31,826 bases of DNA, from the NCBI GenBank assembly GCA_036568605.1, contig DATCSE010000130.1, positions 1-31,826 of the forward strand, written 5' to 3'. Source of the stretch: DATCSE01 sp036568605 (GTDB lineage Bacteria > Pseudomonadota > Gammaproteobacteria > Burkholderiales > Burkholderiaceae_C). The stretch's first letter is position 1, and every line of letters starts with the position of its first letter. This document shows positions 21,677 through 30,710 of this stretch, piece by piece. Under the pieces are notes generated by a model. It did no database searches. It was not told the origin of the DNA and was given only the letters and a program-made list of their open reading frames with translations. A program made the translations under genes and the position numbers.

Positions 21677-24547
21677 ATGTCCAACGCCAAGACCCCTGTT
21701 GTTGCCGCAGCCGTCGACTACCGATCCACGCTGAACCTGCCGGACACGCCGTTCCCGATGCGCGGCGACCTGCCCAAGCGCGAGCCCGGCTGGATCAAGG
21801 AGTGGGACGAACAAGGCGTCTACAAGAAGCTGCGCGACGCGCGCCATGCGAAGCCGCGCTTCGTGCTGCACGACGGTCCGCCGTATGCGAACGGCACGCT
21901 GCACGTGGGCCACGCGGCGAACAAGATCCTGAAGGACATGATCGTCAAGGCGCGCCAGCTCGCCGGCTTCGATGCGCGCTACACGCCGGGCTGGGACTGC
22001 CACGGCCTGCCGATCGAGAACCAGATCGAGAAGACCTACGGCCGCAACCTGCCGCGCGCCGAGGTGCAGGCCAAGAGCCGCGCCTACGCGACCGAGCAGA
22101 TCGCGCAGCAGATGGCCGACTTCAAGCGCGTCGGCGTGCTGGGCGAGTGGGACCGGCCGTACCGCACGATGGACTTCGGCAACGAGGCCGGCGAGATCCG
22201 CGTGCTCAAGCGCGTGATCGAGCGCGGCTTCGTCTACCGCGGGCTGAAGCCGGTGTACTGGTGCTTCGATTGCGGCTCGTCGCTGGCTGAGTTCGAGATC
22301 GAATACGCCGACAAGAAATCGCAGACGGTGGACGTCGGTTTCCTCGCCGCCGAGCCGGACAAGCTCGCCGCCGCGTTCGGCCTGCCCAAGCTGGACAAGC
22401 CGGCTTATGCGCTGATCTGGACCACGACCGCGTGGACCCTTCCCGCGAACCAGGCGCTGAACCTGAACCCGGCGCTCGAGTACGCGCTGGTCGACACCGA
22501 CCGCGGGCTCTTGATCGTCGCGAGCGCGCTGGTCGAGAAGTGCCTGCAGCGCTACGACCTCGAAGGCACGGTCGTCGCAACAACGCTGGGCGAGAAGCTG
22601 GGCGGCCTCGAGTTCCATCATCCCCTCGCGCACGTGCACCCGGGCTACGACCGGCGCTCGCCGGTCTACCTCGCCGACTACGCGACCGCCGAGGACGGCA
22701 CCGGCATCGTGCACTCGTCACCGGCCTACGGCCTCGAGGACTTCAACTCGTGCCGCGCGAACGGCATGACGGTCGACCAGATCCTGAACCCGGTGCAAGG
22801 CGACGGCTCGTACGAGACCAAGCTGCCGCTGTTCGGCGGCATGAACATCTGGAAGGCCGGCCCGGTGATCGCCGAGACGCTGGGCAACGTCGGCCGCCTG
22901 TTCGCGACCGACCACCTCGTGCACAGCTACCCGCACTGCTGGCGCCACAAGACCCCGGTGATCTACCGCGCGGCGGCGCAATGGTTCGTGCGCATGGACG
23001 AGGGCGAAGGCGTCTTCACGAAAGACAAGCCGGCGAAGACGCTGCGCCAGCTCGCGCTCGATGCGATCGAGGAGACCAGCTTCTACCCGGTCAACGGCAA
23101 GGCGCGGCTGCACGACATGATCTCGAACCGGCCCGACTGGTGCATCAGCCGGCAGCGCAACTGGGGCGTGCCGCTGCCGTTCTTCCTGCACAAGGACAGC
23201 GGCGAGCTGCACCCCGACACGCTGGCGCTGATCGACAAGGCCGCGGCCATCGTCGAGCAAGGCGGCGTCGAGGCCTGGTCGCGCCTGACAGCCGAGGATG
23301 TGCTCGGCGCCGAGGACGCGAAGCACTACACGAAGAGCAACGACATCCTCGACGTCTGGTTCGACTCGGGCTCCACGTTCTCGCACGTGCTCAACGAAGA
23401 GACCGGCAGCCATCCCGGCGCGACCGGTACCGACGGCCCCGAGGCCGACCTCTACCTCGAGGGCCACGACCAGCACCGCGGCTGGTTCCATTCGTCCCTC
23501 TTGATCGCCTGCGCGACCGAGGGCCATGCGCCGTACCGCGGCCTGCTGACCCACGGCTTCACGGTCGACGGCTCGGGCCGCAAGATGAGCAAGAGCCTGG
23601 GCAACTTCATCTCGCTGCAGGACGTGGTGCAGAAGCGCGGCGCCGAGATCATCCGGCTGTGGTGCGCCGCGACCGACTACTCGGGCGACCTCGCGATCGA
23701 CGAGAAGATCCTCGATCGCGTCGTCGACCAGTACCGCCGCATCCGCAACACCTTGCGCTTCCTGCTCGCGAACACGAGCGACTTCGATGCGAAGGCCGAT
23801 GCGGTGCCCCTCGCGCAGATGCTCGAGATCGACCGCTGGGCGCTGGCGCGTGCCGCGCAGTTCCAGGACGAGGTGCTCGCGCACTACCGGGTCTACGAGT
23901 TCCACCCGGTCGTCGCGAAGCTGCAGGTGTTCTGCAGCGAGGACCTGGGCGCGTTCTACCTCGACGTGCTGAAGGACCGCCTGTACACGACCGGCGCGAA
24001 GAGCCTCGCGCGCCGCTCGGCGCAGACCGCGCTGTGGCACCTGACGCATGCGATGCTGCGCTGGATGGCGCCCTTCCTGAGCTTCACCGCCGAGGAGGCG
24101 TGGAAGATCTTCGCGCCGGGCGCGTCGGCCTCGATCTTCACCGAGACCTACAGCGACACCGGCGCCTGGCACGACGACACGCTGCTCGCGAAGTGGGCGC
24201 GCATCCGCGCGATCCGCGACGTCGTCAACAAGGAGATCGAGGCGCTGCGCGCCGCGGGCCAGGTCGGCTCGTCGCTGCAGGCCGATCTGACGCTGCGCGT
24301 CGACATCGCCGACCATGCGCTGCTCGCCTCGCTGGGCGAGGACCTGAAGTTCGTGACGATCACGTCCAAGGCCGCACTCGAACGAGCCGATGCGCTGGGC
24401 GTCGTCGTGACGCCGTCGTCCGCGACCAAGTGCGAGCGCTGCTGGCACTACCGCGACGACGTGGGCGCCGATGCCGCGCACCCGACGATCTGCGGCCGCT
24501 GCACCAGCAACCTCTATGGCAGCGGCGAGACACGCCGGGCCGCCTGA
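21677..24547 (+). CDS. ileS: Isoleucyl-tRNA synthetase
   Basis: IleS charges tRNA-Ile with isoleucine and edits mischarged valine. The 956-residue protein has the class I HIGH motif as HVGH in GPPYANGTLHVGHA (near residue 75). The editing domain follows (IWTTTAWTLPANQALNLNP and TGIVHSSPAYGLEDF), then WCISRQRNWGVPLP and KMSKSLGNF (near residue 636). The C-terminal zinc finger is CERCWHYRDD with CGRC. This is the bacterial (type 1) form. The ATG gives the normal N-terminal extension; no strong Shine-Dalgarno is visible. It is followed 30 bases later by lspA, as in many proteobacteria. Confidence 0.97.
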   Translation: MSNAKTPVVAAAVDYRSTLNLPDTPFPMRGDLPKREPGWIKEWDEQGVYKKLRDARHAKPRFVLHDGPPYANGTLHVGHAANKILKDMIVKARQLAGFDARYTPGWDCHGLPIENQIEKTYGRNLPRAEVQAKSRAYATEQIAQQMADFKRVGVLGEWDRPYRTMDFGNEAGEIRVLKRVIERGFVYRGLKPVYWCFDCGSSLAEFEIEYADKKSQTVDVGFLAAEPDKLAAAFGLPKLDKPAYALIWTTTAWTLPANQALNLNPALEYALVDTDRGLLIVASALVEKCLQRYDLEGTVVATTLGEKLGGLEFHHPLAHVHPGYDRRSPVYLADYATAEDGTGIVHSSPAYGLEDFNSCRANGMTVDQILNPVQGDGSYETKLPLFGGMNIWKAGPVIAETLGNVGRLFATDHLVHSYPHCWRHKTPVIYRAAAQWFVRMDEGEGVFTKDKPAKTLRQLALDAIEETSFYPVNGKARLHDMISNRPDWCISRQRNWGVPLPFFLHKDSGELHPDTLALIDKAAAIVEQGGVEAWSRLTAEDVLGAEDAKHYTKSNDILDVWFDSGSTFSHVLNEETGSHPGATGTDGPEADLYLEGHDQHRGWFHSSLLIACATEGHAPYRGLLTHGFTVDGSGRKMSKSLGNFISLQDVVQKRGAEIIRLWCAATDYSGDLAIDEKILDRVVDQYRRIRNTLRFLLANTSDFDAKADAVPLAQMLEIDRWALARAAQFQDEVLAHYRVYEFHPVVAKLQVFCSEDLGAFYLDVLKDRLYTTGAKSLARRSAQTALWHLTHAMLRWMAPFLSFTAEEAWKIFAPGASASIFTETYSDTGAWHDDTLLAKWARIRAIRDVVNKEIEALRAAGQVGSSLQADLTLRVDIADHALLASLGEDLKFVTITSKAALERADALGVVVTPSSATKCERCWHYRDDVGADAAHPTICGRCTSNLYGSGETRRAA

Positions 24548-24577
24548 GCCGCATCCGAATCACAAGAACAAGAACCC

Positions 24578-25069
24578 ATGGCATCCAACAAATCGGGCGG
24601 CTCGCTGCTGCCGTGGCTGGGCATCGCCACCCTGGTGATCGTGCTCGATCAGCTGACGAAGGCGCTGATCGTGCGAAGCTTCCAGCTCAACGAGAGCCTC
24701 ACGCTCACCCCGTGGTTCAACATCGTGCGCTGGCACAACAGCGGGGCTGCGTTCTCGTTCCTGCACGACGCCGCGGGCTGGCAGCGCTGGCTGTTCGTCG
24801 GGCTGGGCGTCGCCGCGGCGGCGTTCATCGTCTGGATGCTGCGCAGCCATGCCGGCCAGCGCCTGTTCGCCTGGGCGCTGGCCTTGATCCTCGGCGGCGC
24901 GCTGGGCAACGTGATCGACCGGCTGCTGCACGGCCATGTCGTCGATTTCATCCAGGTGCACTGGCGCAGCGCGTACTTCCCGGCGTTCAACGTCGCCGAC
25001 AGCGCGATCACGGTGGGCGCGGTGCTGCTGATCCTGGACGAGCTGCGCCGGGTGCGGCGCGCCCACTGA
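24578..25069 (+). CDS. lspA: Lipoprotein signal peptidase (signal peptidase II)
   Basis: LspA cuts the signal peptide from diacylglyceryl-modified prolipoproteins in the inner membrane. The 163-residue protein has four membrane segments and the family motifs: DQLTKALI near residue 25, FNIVRWHNSGAAFSFL near 47, and GNVIDRLLHGHVVDFI near 110. FNVADSAITVG near 138 contains the second catalytic aspartate. It lies 30 bases downstream of ileS. Substrates in this window would include the lipoproteins at 9768, 11254 and 12660. Confidence 0.96.
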   Translation: MASNKSGGSLLPWLGIATLVIVLDQLTKALIVRSFQLNESLTLTPWFNIVRWHNSGAAFSFLHDAAGWQRWLFVGLGVAAAAFIVWMLRSHAGQRLFAWALALILGGALGNVIDRLLHGHVVDFIQVHWRSAYFPAFNVADSAITVGAVLLILDELRRVRRAH

Positions 25070-25095
25070 CCCGCATCCCTAGGTCGTCAGGGCCG

Positions 25096-25111
25096 CCCCG
25101 CGAGTGCGGGG
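25096..25111 (+). terminator. Possible weak hairpin after lspA
   Basis: CCCCGC (25096-25101) and GCGGGG (25106-25111) form a 6-bp GC-only stem with loop GAGT, 27 bases after the lspA stop. No T-run follows, so it would be at best a pausing or partial terminator. It could equally be part of the leader of the PEP-CTERM gene. Confidence 0.3.
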
Positions 25112-25187
25112 GAACGAAAGTCCCAGACGTTGCCTACATTGCGTGACATCGCGCACGCATCGGAGCGCGGCTCAGGGAGACCGGAAC

Positions 25188-25766
25188 ATGAATCGAAGAC
25201 TGACCAAGACATTGCTTGGCAGCGCGCTGGCGCTGGCCGCCTCCACCAGCGCGCAGGCGCAGCTGGTGGTGTTCGAGGCCGGCAACGACGTCTCGTTCAA
25301 CACGCTGATCAGCAACGCGATCGCCGGCTTGACCGTGAACAGCCTGAGCTTCGATCTCTCGGGCACGTCGACCACAGACGGCGGGCACCTGGTCTTCGGC
25401 GGCCTGTCGTACGTCACGTCGCCGTTCGGCGGAAGTGCCTCGCTGGTCAACGGCAGCACGACGTTCGGGTTCAACTACACCAGCTTCGGCACCGGCGACT
25501 TCTCGCTGTTCGGCTGGGATCCGGACTCGCAGGCCAACGCGAACTACGGTGCGCTGGGCCACGAGCTGGTCGGCACGCTGGTGACCGCAAGCACATCGAA
25601 GGGCCAGTACAGCGGCACGATAGGCGCGATGACGTTCGGCGGGATACGCGGCTATGGCGTCTCGCTGGTCTCGGCCATCCCCGAACCGTCGGTCTACGCG
25701 CTGCTGGCGCTGGGTCTGGCCGGCATCGCGGTCGTGACGCGCCGCCGTCGGCCCGACGATGAATGA
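25188..25766 (+). CDS. PEP-CTERM sorting-domain protein
   Basis: The 192-residue exported protein has a signal peptide (MNRRLTKTLL to a cut after AQAQ, about residue 25). Its middle is about 140 residues, low in charge and rich in Gly, Ser, Thr and Phe. The C-terminal sorting signal has the PEP motif at 165-167 (IPEPSVYA), a hydrophobic helix (LLALGLAGIAVV) and the basic tail TRRRRP. Such proteins are processed by exosortase in exopolysaccharide-producing bacteria. No exosortase gene is present here, so it must be elsewhere. GGGAG lies upstream of the ATG; the frame is open earlier, but the signal peptide sets the start. A strong terminator follows. The function of the middle region is unknown. 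Confidence 0.88.
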   Translation: MNRRLTKTLLGSALALAASTSAQAQLVVFEAGNDVSFNTLISNAIAGLTVNSLSFDLSGTSTTDGGHLVFGGLSYVTSPFGGSASLVNGSTTFGFNYTSFGTGDFSLFGWDPDSQANANYGALGHELVGTLVTASTSKGQYSGTIGAMTFGGIRGYGVSLVSAIPEPSVYALLALGLAGIAVVTRRRRPDDE

Positions 25767-25787
25767 TGGACCAGCACGCTTCCGGAC

Positions 25788-25814
25788 AAACGCCCCGCGC
25801 CAGCGGGGCGTTTT
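25788..25814 (+). terminator. Rho-independent terminator after the PEP-CTERM gene
   Basis: AAACGCCCCGC (25788-25798) pairs perfectly with GCGGGGCGTTT (25803-25813) around a GCCA loop. The stem ends in a short T-run and lies 21 bases after the stop. Because the stem begins with AAA it can also work in the opposite direction, serving the convergent quinone oxidoreductase gene that ends at 25845. It is the best intrinsic terminator in the window. Confidence 0.9.
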
Positions 25815-25844
25815 GCTTCTGCGGCCGTCAGCAGCAACGCCGCG

Positions 25845-26843
25845 TCACGGGATCAGCACGCTGCTGCCGCTCGTCTTGCGCGCCTCGAGGTCGCGGTGCG
25901 CTTGCGCGACGTCGGCCAGCGCATAGCGCTGCTCGATGTGGATCTTGACCTTGCCGCTGCCGACCACGTCGAACAGCTCGTCGGCCATCGCCTGCGTCGC
26001 CTCGCGCGTCGCGATGTGGGTGAACAGCGTCGCGCGGGTCACGTACAGCGAGCCCTTGCTCGCGAGCAGCGCCGGGCTGAACGGCGCCACCGCGCCCGAC
26101 GACGCGCCGAACGACGCCATCAGCCCGAACGGGCGCAGACAGTCGAGCGACTTGTCCCAGGTGTCCTTGCCGACCGAGTCGTACACGACCTTGACGCCGC
26201 GCCCACCGGTGATCTCCTTGACGCGCGCCTGGAAGTCGTCGGTGCGGTAGTTGATCACGTGCGCCGCGCCGTTCGCCTTGGCAAGCGCGCACTTCTCGTC
26301 GCTGCCGGCCGTGCCGATCAGCTGCAGCCCCAGTGCCTTGGCCCACTGGCAGGCGATCAGCCCGACACCACCGGCCGCGGCATGCCACAGCACGTGATCG
26401 CCGGCGACCAGGCCTTCGGCCGGCAGCGTCTTGCGCAGCAGGTACTGCACGGTCAGGCCCTTCAGCATCATCGCGGCGGCGGTCTCGAACGGAATCGCAT
26501 CGGGCAGCTTGACGACGTTCTTCGCGGGCATCACGCGCAGCACGCTGTAGGCACCGGGCGGGTTGCTCGCGTACGCCGCGCGGTCGCCCGCCTTCAGGTG
26601 CGTGACGCCGGGGCCGACCGCCTCGACCACGCCGGCCGCCTCCATGCCCAGCGTCGGCGGGTTCGGCGTCGGATACGCGCCGCTGCGGTGGTACACGTCG
26701 ATGAAGTTGAGTCCGCAGGCATGGTGACGGATGAGGATCTCGCCGGGGCCTGGCTCGCCCACCGGCCGGTCGACCAGTTTCATGACCTCGGGGCCGCCGG
26801 GGCCGTCGATGCAGATCGTGGGGCTGGTCAGGGTCGTCGTCAT
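25845..26843 (-). CDS. Quinone oxidoreductase-like MDR-family reductase
   Basis: The 332-residue protein belongs to the zinc-free quinone oxidoreductase branch of the medium-chain dehydrogenase/reductases. It has a GroES-like N-terminal half (GLNFIDVYHRSGAYP near residue 46 and LGMEAAGVVEAVG near 65). The Rossmann half carries the NADPH motif HAAAGGVGLIACQWAKALG near 153. KVVYDSVGKDTW lies near 220, and the C-terminal SGSSVLIP is typical. It should reduce quinones or reactive enones with NADPH in the cytoplasm. GGAG lies eight bases before the ATG. It is divergent from the DUF2007-like gene and shares the terminator at 25788. Confidence 0.92.
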   Translation of the reverse strand: MTTTLTSPTICIDGPGGPEVMKLVDRPVGEPGPGEILIRHHACGLNFIDVYHRSGAYPTPNPPTLGMEAAGVVEAVGPGVTHLKAGDRAAYASNPPGAYSVLRVMPAKNVVKLPDAIPFETAAAMMLKGLTVQYLLRKTLPAEGLVAGDHVLWHAAAGGVGLIACQWAKALGLQLIGTAGSDEKCALAKANGAAHVINYRTDDFQARVKEITGGRGVKVVYDSVGKDTWDKSLDCLRPFGLMASFGASSGAVAPFSPALLASKGSLYVTRATLFTHIATREATQAMADELFDVVGSGKVKIHIEQRYALADVAQAHRDLEARKTSGSSVLIP

Positions 26844-26936
26844 GCAAAGCTCCGTGCGGCAGGGACAAGGTGCGCTATCGTGCCAGCATGGCATTCGGCT
26901 TGCAGCGCCGTGTGCCGATTCCCTGAAGGCGATGCC

Positions 26937-27245
26937 GTGAAACGTCTGACCTCGGCCCCGAACCTCGCGCTCGCGACCCTGTGGGCCGACCTGCTCAGCC
27001 ACGCCGGCGTGCCGACGACGGTGCAGCGCCAGTACGCGAGCAGCATCGCCGGCGAGGTGCCGGTGGACCAGACGCTGCCCGAACTGTGGATAGACGACGA
27101 GACCCAGTTCGCGCATGCGGTGCGCCTGCTGCATGAGTTGCGCCACCCGCCGACGCGGCGCTGGCGCTGCCCGCAATGCGATGAGCTGATCGACGGCCCG
27201 TTCGAGCAGTGCTGGAACTGCGGCGCCGCGATGCCGCGGCCCTAG
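26937..27245 (+). CDS. DUF2007-like small protein with C-terminal zinc ribbon
   Basis: The 102-residue cytoplasmic protein starts at GTG, with GAAGG eight bases upstream. Residues about 5-62 resemble the DUF2007 putative signal-transducing domain. The pattern APNLALATLWADLLSHAGVPT is followed by a hydrophobic ELWIDDE strand. The C-terminus holds two cysteine pairs, CPQC and CWNC, separated by about 14 residues (RCPQCDELIDGPFEQCWNCG), which should bind one zinc. No specific function is known for the family. The convergent diguanylate cyclase gene ends 24 bases downstream. Confidence 0.75.
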   Translation: MKRLTSAPNLALATLWADLLSHAGVPTTVQRQYASSIAGEVPVDQTLPELWIDDETQFAHAVRLLHELRHPPTRRWRCPQCDELIDGPFEQCWNCGAAMPRP

Positions 27246-27269
27246 TGAAACGGCGGAGTCGGCCGCGCG

Positions 27270-28955
27270 TCAGACCGGCCGCGCTTCCGGAAGCTTCTGC
27301 TGGTACATCGACCTGTCGCTGCGATGGAGCACCGCCTCGGCGGTGTCGCCGGCGCACGCCTCGCTGAACCCCAGGCTCACCGACATCCGCAATCCCGGCG
27401 CGACCGACTCCCAATCGAACGCCCCGACCGCGATGCGGATGCGCTCGCAGACCGGCTCCGCGGCGAGCTCGCCGGCGCTGTCGAACAGCACGACGAACTC
27501 GTCGCCGGCCCAGCGCGCGACCAGGTCGTTCTCGCGCACCTGCGACACGATGATCGCCGCGATGGTCTTCAGCACGCGGTCGCCGACGCGGTGCGAATAG
27601 CGGTCGTTGACCAGCTTGAACTTGTCGACGTCGACCATCGCGACCGTCACCGGGCGCGCGTTCGTGCCATTGGCCAACGCCTGCAGCCGCTCGTCCAGCG
27701 ACTTCTCGAAGTGCCGCCGGTTCGCGATGCCGGTCAGCGCGTCTTCCAGCGACCAGCGCTCGAACTGCTTCGAGACCACCAGCGCCTGCTGCAGATGCCG
27801 TTCGCTCTGGCGCGCACCGAGCTGCCACGACACCAGCGACTCGCGGCTGCTCAGGCTCTCGGACAGAACCCGGCGCTGCCGCCGCCACAGCGCACGGTGC
27901 TCGGCGCGCGCGTCGTCGTTCTTGCCCTGCAGCTCGTAGACCTGCGCGAGCAGCAGGTGCGCGCGGCTGGCGAGCTGCTCGTGCTCGACCGACAGCGCGT
28001 TCTTCTTCATCTCGATCAGCTCGCGCTCGGCGAGCGCCCAATCCCCACGCGCCCACGCCAGCTCGGCCGCGCACCAGTGCACGAACGAATCGAGCCAGCT
28101 CGTCACGCCGGGCTGCAGCGATTGCGACGCGGCCGCTACGCCCGCCTCGCCCGCGACCAGATCGCCCTGCCAGACGGCCACCAGCGCGGTGGTCGACAGC
28201 GAGATCGTGCGCGCCATCGCACGCAGCCCCGGCAGGATCGGAAGGCCGCTGCCGGCGCGCTCGAGCTGCTGGCACTCGGCCAGCAGTTGCTGCAGCCGCG
28301 CGAGGCTGGGCATGGCACCGGTCTGGTAGCGCTCGTCGAGCAGCCGTGACGCTTCCACCCAGGCCTGGTTCAAGCGCGGGTTGTAGATGCTGAGCGGCGG
28401 GACGCAGCGTTGTGCGAGCTCGACCGCCTGCTCGAGCATCGCATCGCCGCGCTCGTGATCGCCGCTCCACGAATAGGCCAGGCCCAGGGAGTTGTACGCG
28501 AGCACGGTCTGCGGCTGCAGCGGCAGCTTGTCGCACAGGCGCACCGCGAGCAGCGCGGCTTCGACCGCCTCGTCGTTGCGGCCCAGCAGCATGCTGACAT
28601 GGGTCAGCGTCGTCAGCGCGCGGGCCTCGCCTTCGATGTCGCCGAGCTGCTCGTACAGCTGCGCGGCACGCCGGCTTGCCTCCGCGGCACGGCGCAGCCG
28701 CGAGCCGACCCGGTCGATGTGCGCGAGGCACGACAGTGCGCTCGCTTCCAGGCGCAGGTCGGTGCCCTTGGTCGCGTTCAGGACCGATTGCGCGAGGTCG
28801 CGCGCCTGCTCGACGTCACCCTGATCGAGTGCGGCGTGGGCCGCGGCGATCGCTGCATCCGCGGTGTGGATGAATTCCTCGCGTAGCCCGCTCATCACAC
28901 CTGACTTGCCGATGGCCTCGACGAGCCGGTTCGCCCGGGAGACCGATTCCTCCAA
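27270..28955 (-). CDS. TPR-GGDEF diguanylate cyclase
   Basis: The 561-residue protein would make cyclic di-GMP from two GTP. Residues about 20-370 are helical TPR-like repeats with no signal peptide or membrane helix, so it is cytoplasmic and probably responds to a protein partner. The GGDEF domain occupies about 395-555. It has LTGIANRRHFEKSL, MVDVDKFKLVNDRYSHRVGDRVL, and the active site as AGDEF (WAGDEFVVLF). Alanine at the first position is common in active enzymes. An inhibitory RxxD site (REND) lies exactly five residues ahead, so product inhibition is likely. It is divergent from the flavin oxidase gene. No EAL partner is nearby. Confidence 0.92.
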   Translation of the reverse strand: MEESVSRANRLVEAIGKSGVMSGLREEFIHTADAAIAAAHAALDQGDVEQARDLAQSVLNATKGTDLRLEASALSCLAHIDRVGSRLRRAAEASRRAAQLYEQLGDIEGEARALTTLTHVSMLLGRNDEAVEAALLAVRLCDKLPLQPQTVLAYNSLGLAYSWSGDHERGDAMLEQAVELAQRCVPPLSIYNPRLNQAWVEASRLLDERYQTGAMPSLARLQQLLAECQQLERAGSGLPILPGLRAMARTISLSTTALVAVWQGDLVAGEAGVAAASQSLQPGVTSWLDSFVHWCAAELAWARGDWALAERELIEMKKNALSVEHEQLASRAHLLLAQVYELQGKNDDARAEHRALWRRQRRVLSESLSSRESLVSWQLGARQSERHLQQALVVSKQFERWSLEDALTGIANRRHFEKSLDERLQALANGTNARPVTVAMVDVDKFKLVNDRYSHRVGDRVLKTIAAIIVSQVRENDLVARWAGDEFVVLFDSAGELAAEPVCERIRIAVGAFDWESVAPGLRMSVSLGFSEACAGDTAEAVLHRSDRSMYQQKLPEARPV

Positions 28956-29013
28956 CGCAAGCTGCGCATGCTATCGGATTTGCCTGACAAGCGACCGTGA
29001 ACTTGTTGCAAGC

Positions 29014-29042
29014 TTTACACGATCCAGCGCGTCACCTACCCT
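29014..29042 (+). promoter_or_regulatory. Candidate sigma-70 promoter of the flavin oxidase gene
   Basis: TTTACA (29014-29019) and TACCCT (29037-29042) are 17 bases apart and lie 34 bases before the ATG at 29076. The -35 box is close to consensus (TTGACA) and the -10 box is weak. The region is AT-richer than its surroundings. CGGAGG just upstream of the ATG is the ribosome site. The assignment is by eye only. Confidence 0.35.
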
Positions 29043-29075
29043 TGCGCGCTTTGCAGCCACCGGAGGCTCGTCCCC

Positions 29076-30698
29076 ATGCTCCATCAATTCACGCGCAAGC
29101 ACAGGCGCGACCGGGCGCTGTTCGAACAATGGGACCGTCTGGACGACAAGCTCTTCGAGCGCGCGCCGCGCGAGCGGCTGAAGGAAGCACAGGCCGGGCT
29201 GCAGGGACACATCGTGCTGCCGTGGAGCCCCGACTACGACACCGACCGCAAGCTCTTCAACCCGGTGTTCGACACCTACCCGATCGTCATCATCTACTGC
29301 GAAGTCGTCAACGACGTCGCGATCGCGCTGCAGCTTGCGCAGGATTTGATCCTGCCGTTCACGGTACGCTCGGGCGGGCACTGCACAGCCGGCTTCTCGG
29401 CCGGCTACGGCGCGCTGATCGACGTCAGCGGCCTGGACAGCGTGGCGATAGACACAACCCACAACATCGCCACCGTCGGCACCGGCTGCACGTTCGGCAC
29501 GCTGGACTCGACGCTGAACACCTACAACCTGCACGTGCCCGGCGGCGAGTGCCCCGATGTGTGCATCGGCGGCTATGTGCAGGGCGGCGGCTACGGGTTC
29601 ACGTCGGTCACCTACGGCATGAACTGCGACAACGTGATCGACATGAGCGTGATGCTGGCCGACGGCAGCATCGTCACCGCAAGTGCGACCACCAACAGCG
29701 ACCTGTGGTGGGCGATGCGCGGCGGCACCGGCGGCAACTTCGGCGTTCTGCTGTCGGTGCGCTACCAGTTGCGGCCGCTCTCCGATGCGTTCGGCTTCGC
29801 GCTGATCTGGGCGCTGCAGACCGAGACCGACTTCGAGAACGCGACCGGCGCGTTGATGCTGCTGCAGTCGAACTACATGCTCGCGAACCTGCCGCAGGCG
29901 CTGAACCTGCAGGTCTCGCTGTGCTACCAGCCCGGCACGCAAGGCGGGCTGCCGGTGACCGGACCGCTGTACCCCTACCTGATGGTGCGCGGCCTGTATG
30001 TCGGCTCGCAGAGCGACGGCCAGGCCGTGATCCAGCCGCTGTGCGACCTGCCCGGGGCGATCCTGCAGTGGACCGAGGTGGCCAGCTTCAACACCCTGAA
30101 CACCGATCTGCTGAACAAGCCCTATGGCATGCCCTGCCTGCCGCCGGACAGTCCGATGCCGTGCGAGGACAAGGCTTCGCGCTATGTCACGCGTCCGCTG
30201 GCCGCGGCCGACTGGCGCGCGCTGCTCGACTTCTACGTGACCGCGCCCAACACGCTGACCTACTTCTACATGGAGTTCTACGGCGGCGCGATCAACGCCT
30301 ACCCCGCGTTCCCGGAGCCGGGCAATGCGTTCGTGCATCGCACCTCGGCCTACAACGCGGTGCTCGACGTGTTCTGGTTCAACGACGCCGAGAAGCCCGC
30401 CGCGCAGAGCTTCCTCGCCGGCTGGATCAACCTGATGGCGCCGATGTGGAACGGCGAGATCTATCAGAACTACCCGCAGGTGGACCAGCCCGACTACGGC
30501 CCGTGCTACTGGGGCAGCGCGCAGTCGGGGCTGTACGCGGTCAAGTGCAAGTACGACCCGACGCATGCGTTCCGCTTCGCGCAGGAGGTCGCACCGCTGC
30601 TGCCGCCGGGCGGCGGGCCCGGGCCGGTGATCATCCAGCCGGCGTGGCTGCAGCAGGCGCTCGAGCAGCCCATCGTCTACACGACGACCGCGCGCTGA
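29076..30698 (+). CDS. BBE-type FAD-linked oxidase with likely bicovalent flavin
   Basis: The 540-residue protein is a member of the FAD-binding (PCMH/VAO-type) oxidases with a C-terminal berberine-bridge (BBE) domain. The FAD domain has the histidine attachment motif RSGGHCTAGFS (His102) and the cysteine motif GGECPDVCIGGYVQGGGYG (Cys159). A His/Cys pair at this distance normally holds FAD by two covalent bonds, which raises redox potential and leaves an open substrate cleft for sugars or large alcohols. The C-terminal BBE-like end is YWGSAQSGLYAVKCKYDPTHAF, where family members have YYG.N...L..VK..YDP...F. No signal peptide is seen. The gene stands alone; the substrate is unknown. Confidence 0.88.
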   Translation: MLHQFTRKHRRDRALFEQWDRLDDKLFERAPRERLKEAQAGLQGHIVLPWSPDYDTDRKLFNPVFDTYPIVIIYCEVVNDVAIALQLAQDLILPFTVRSGGHCTAGFSAGYGALIDVSGLDSVAIDTTHNIATVGTGCTFGTLDSTLNTYNLHVPGGECPDVCIGGYVQGGGYGFTSVTYGMNCDNVIDMSVMLADGSIVTASATTNSDLWWAMRGGTGGNFGVLLSVRYQLRPLSDAFGFALIWALQTETDFENATGALMLLQSNYMLANLPQALNLQVSLCYQPGTQGGLPVTGPLYPYLMVRGLYVGSQSDGQAVIQPLCDLPGAILQWTEVASFNTLNTDLLNKPYGMPCLPPDSPMPCEDKASRYVTRPLAAADWRALLDFYVTAPNTLTYFYMEFYGGAINAYPAFPEPGNAFVHRTSAYNAVLDVFWFNDAEKPAAQSFLAGWINLMAPMWNGEIYQNYPQVDQPDYGPCYWGSAQSGLYAVKCKYDPTHAFRFAQEVAPLLPPGGGPGPVIIQPAWLQQALEQPIVYTTTAR

Positions 30699-30710
30699 CG
30701 TTTCAGGCCG

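Noticed and set aside
22718..24481. Long minus-strand frame opposite ileS
   Set aside because: It lies wholly antisense to conserved ileS sequence and reads as compositionally biased filler.
25104..25187. N-terminal extension of the PEP-CTERM protein
   Set aside because: The upstream in-frame start would place charged residues before a complete signal peptide; GGGAG and the signal peptide favour 25188.
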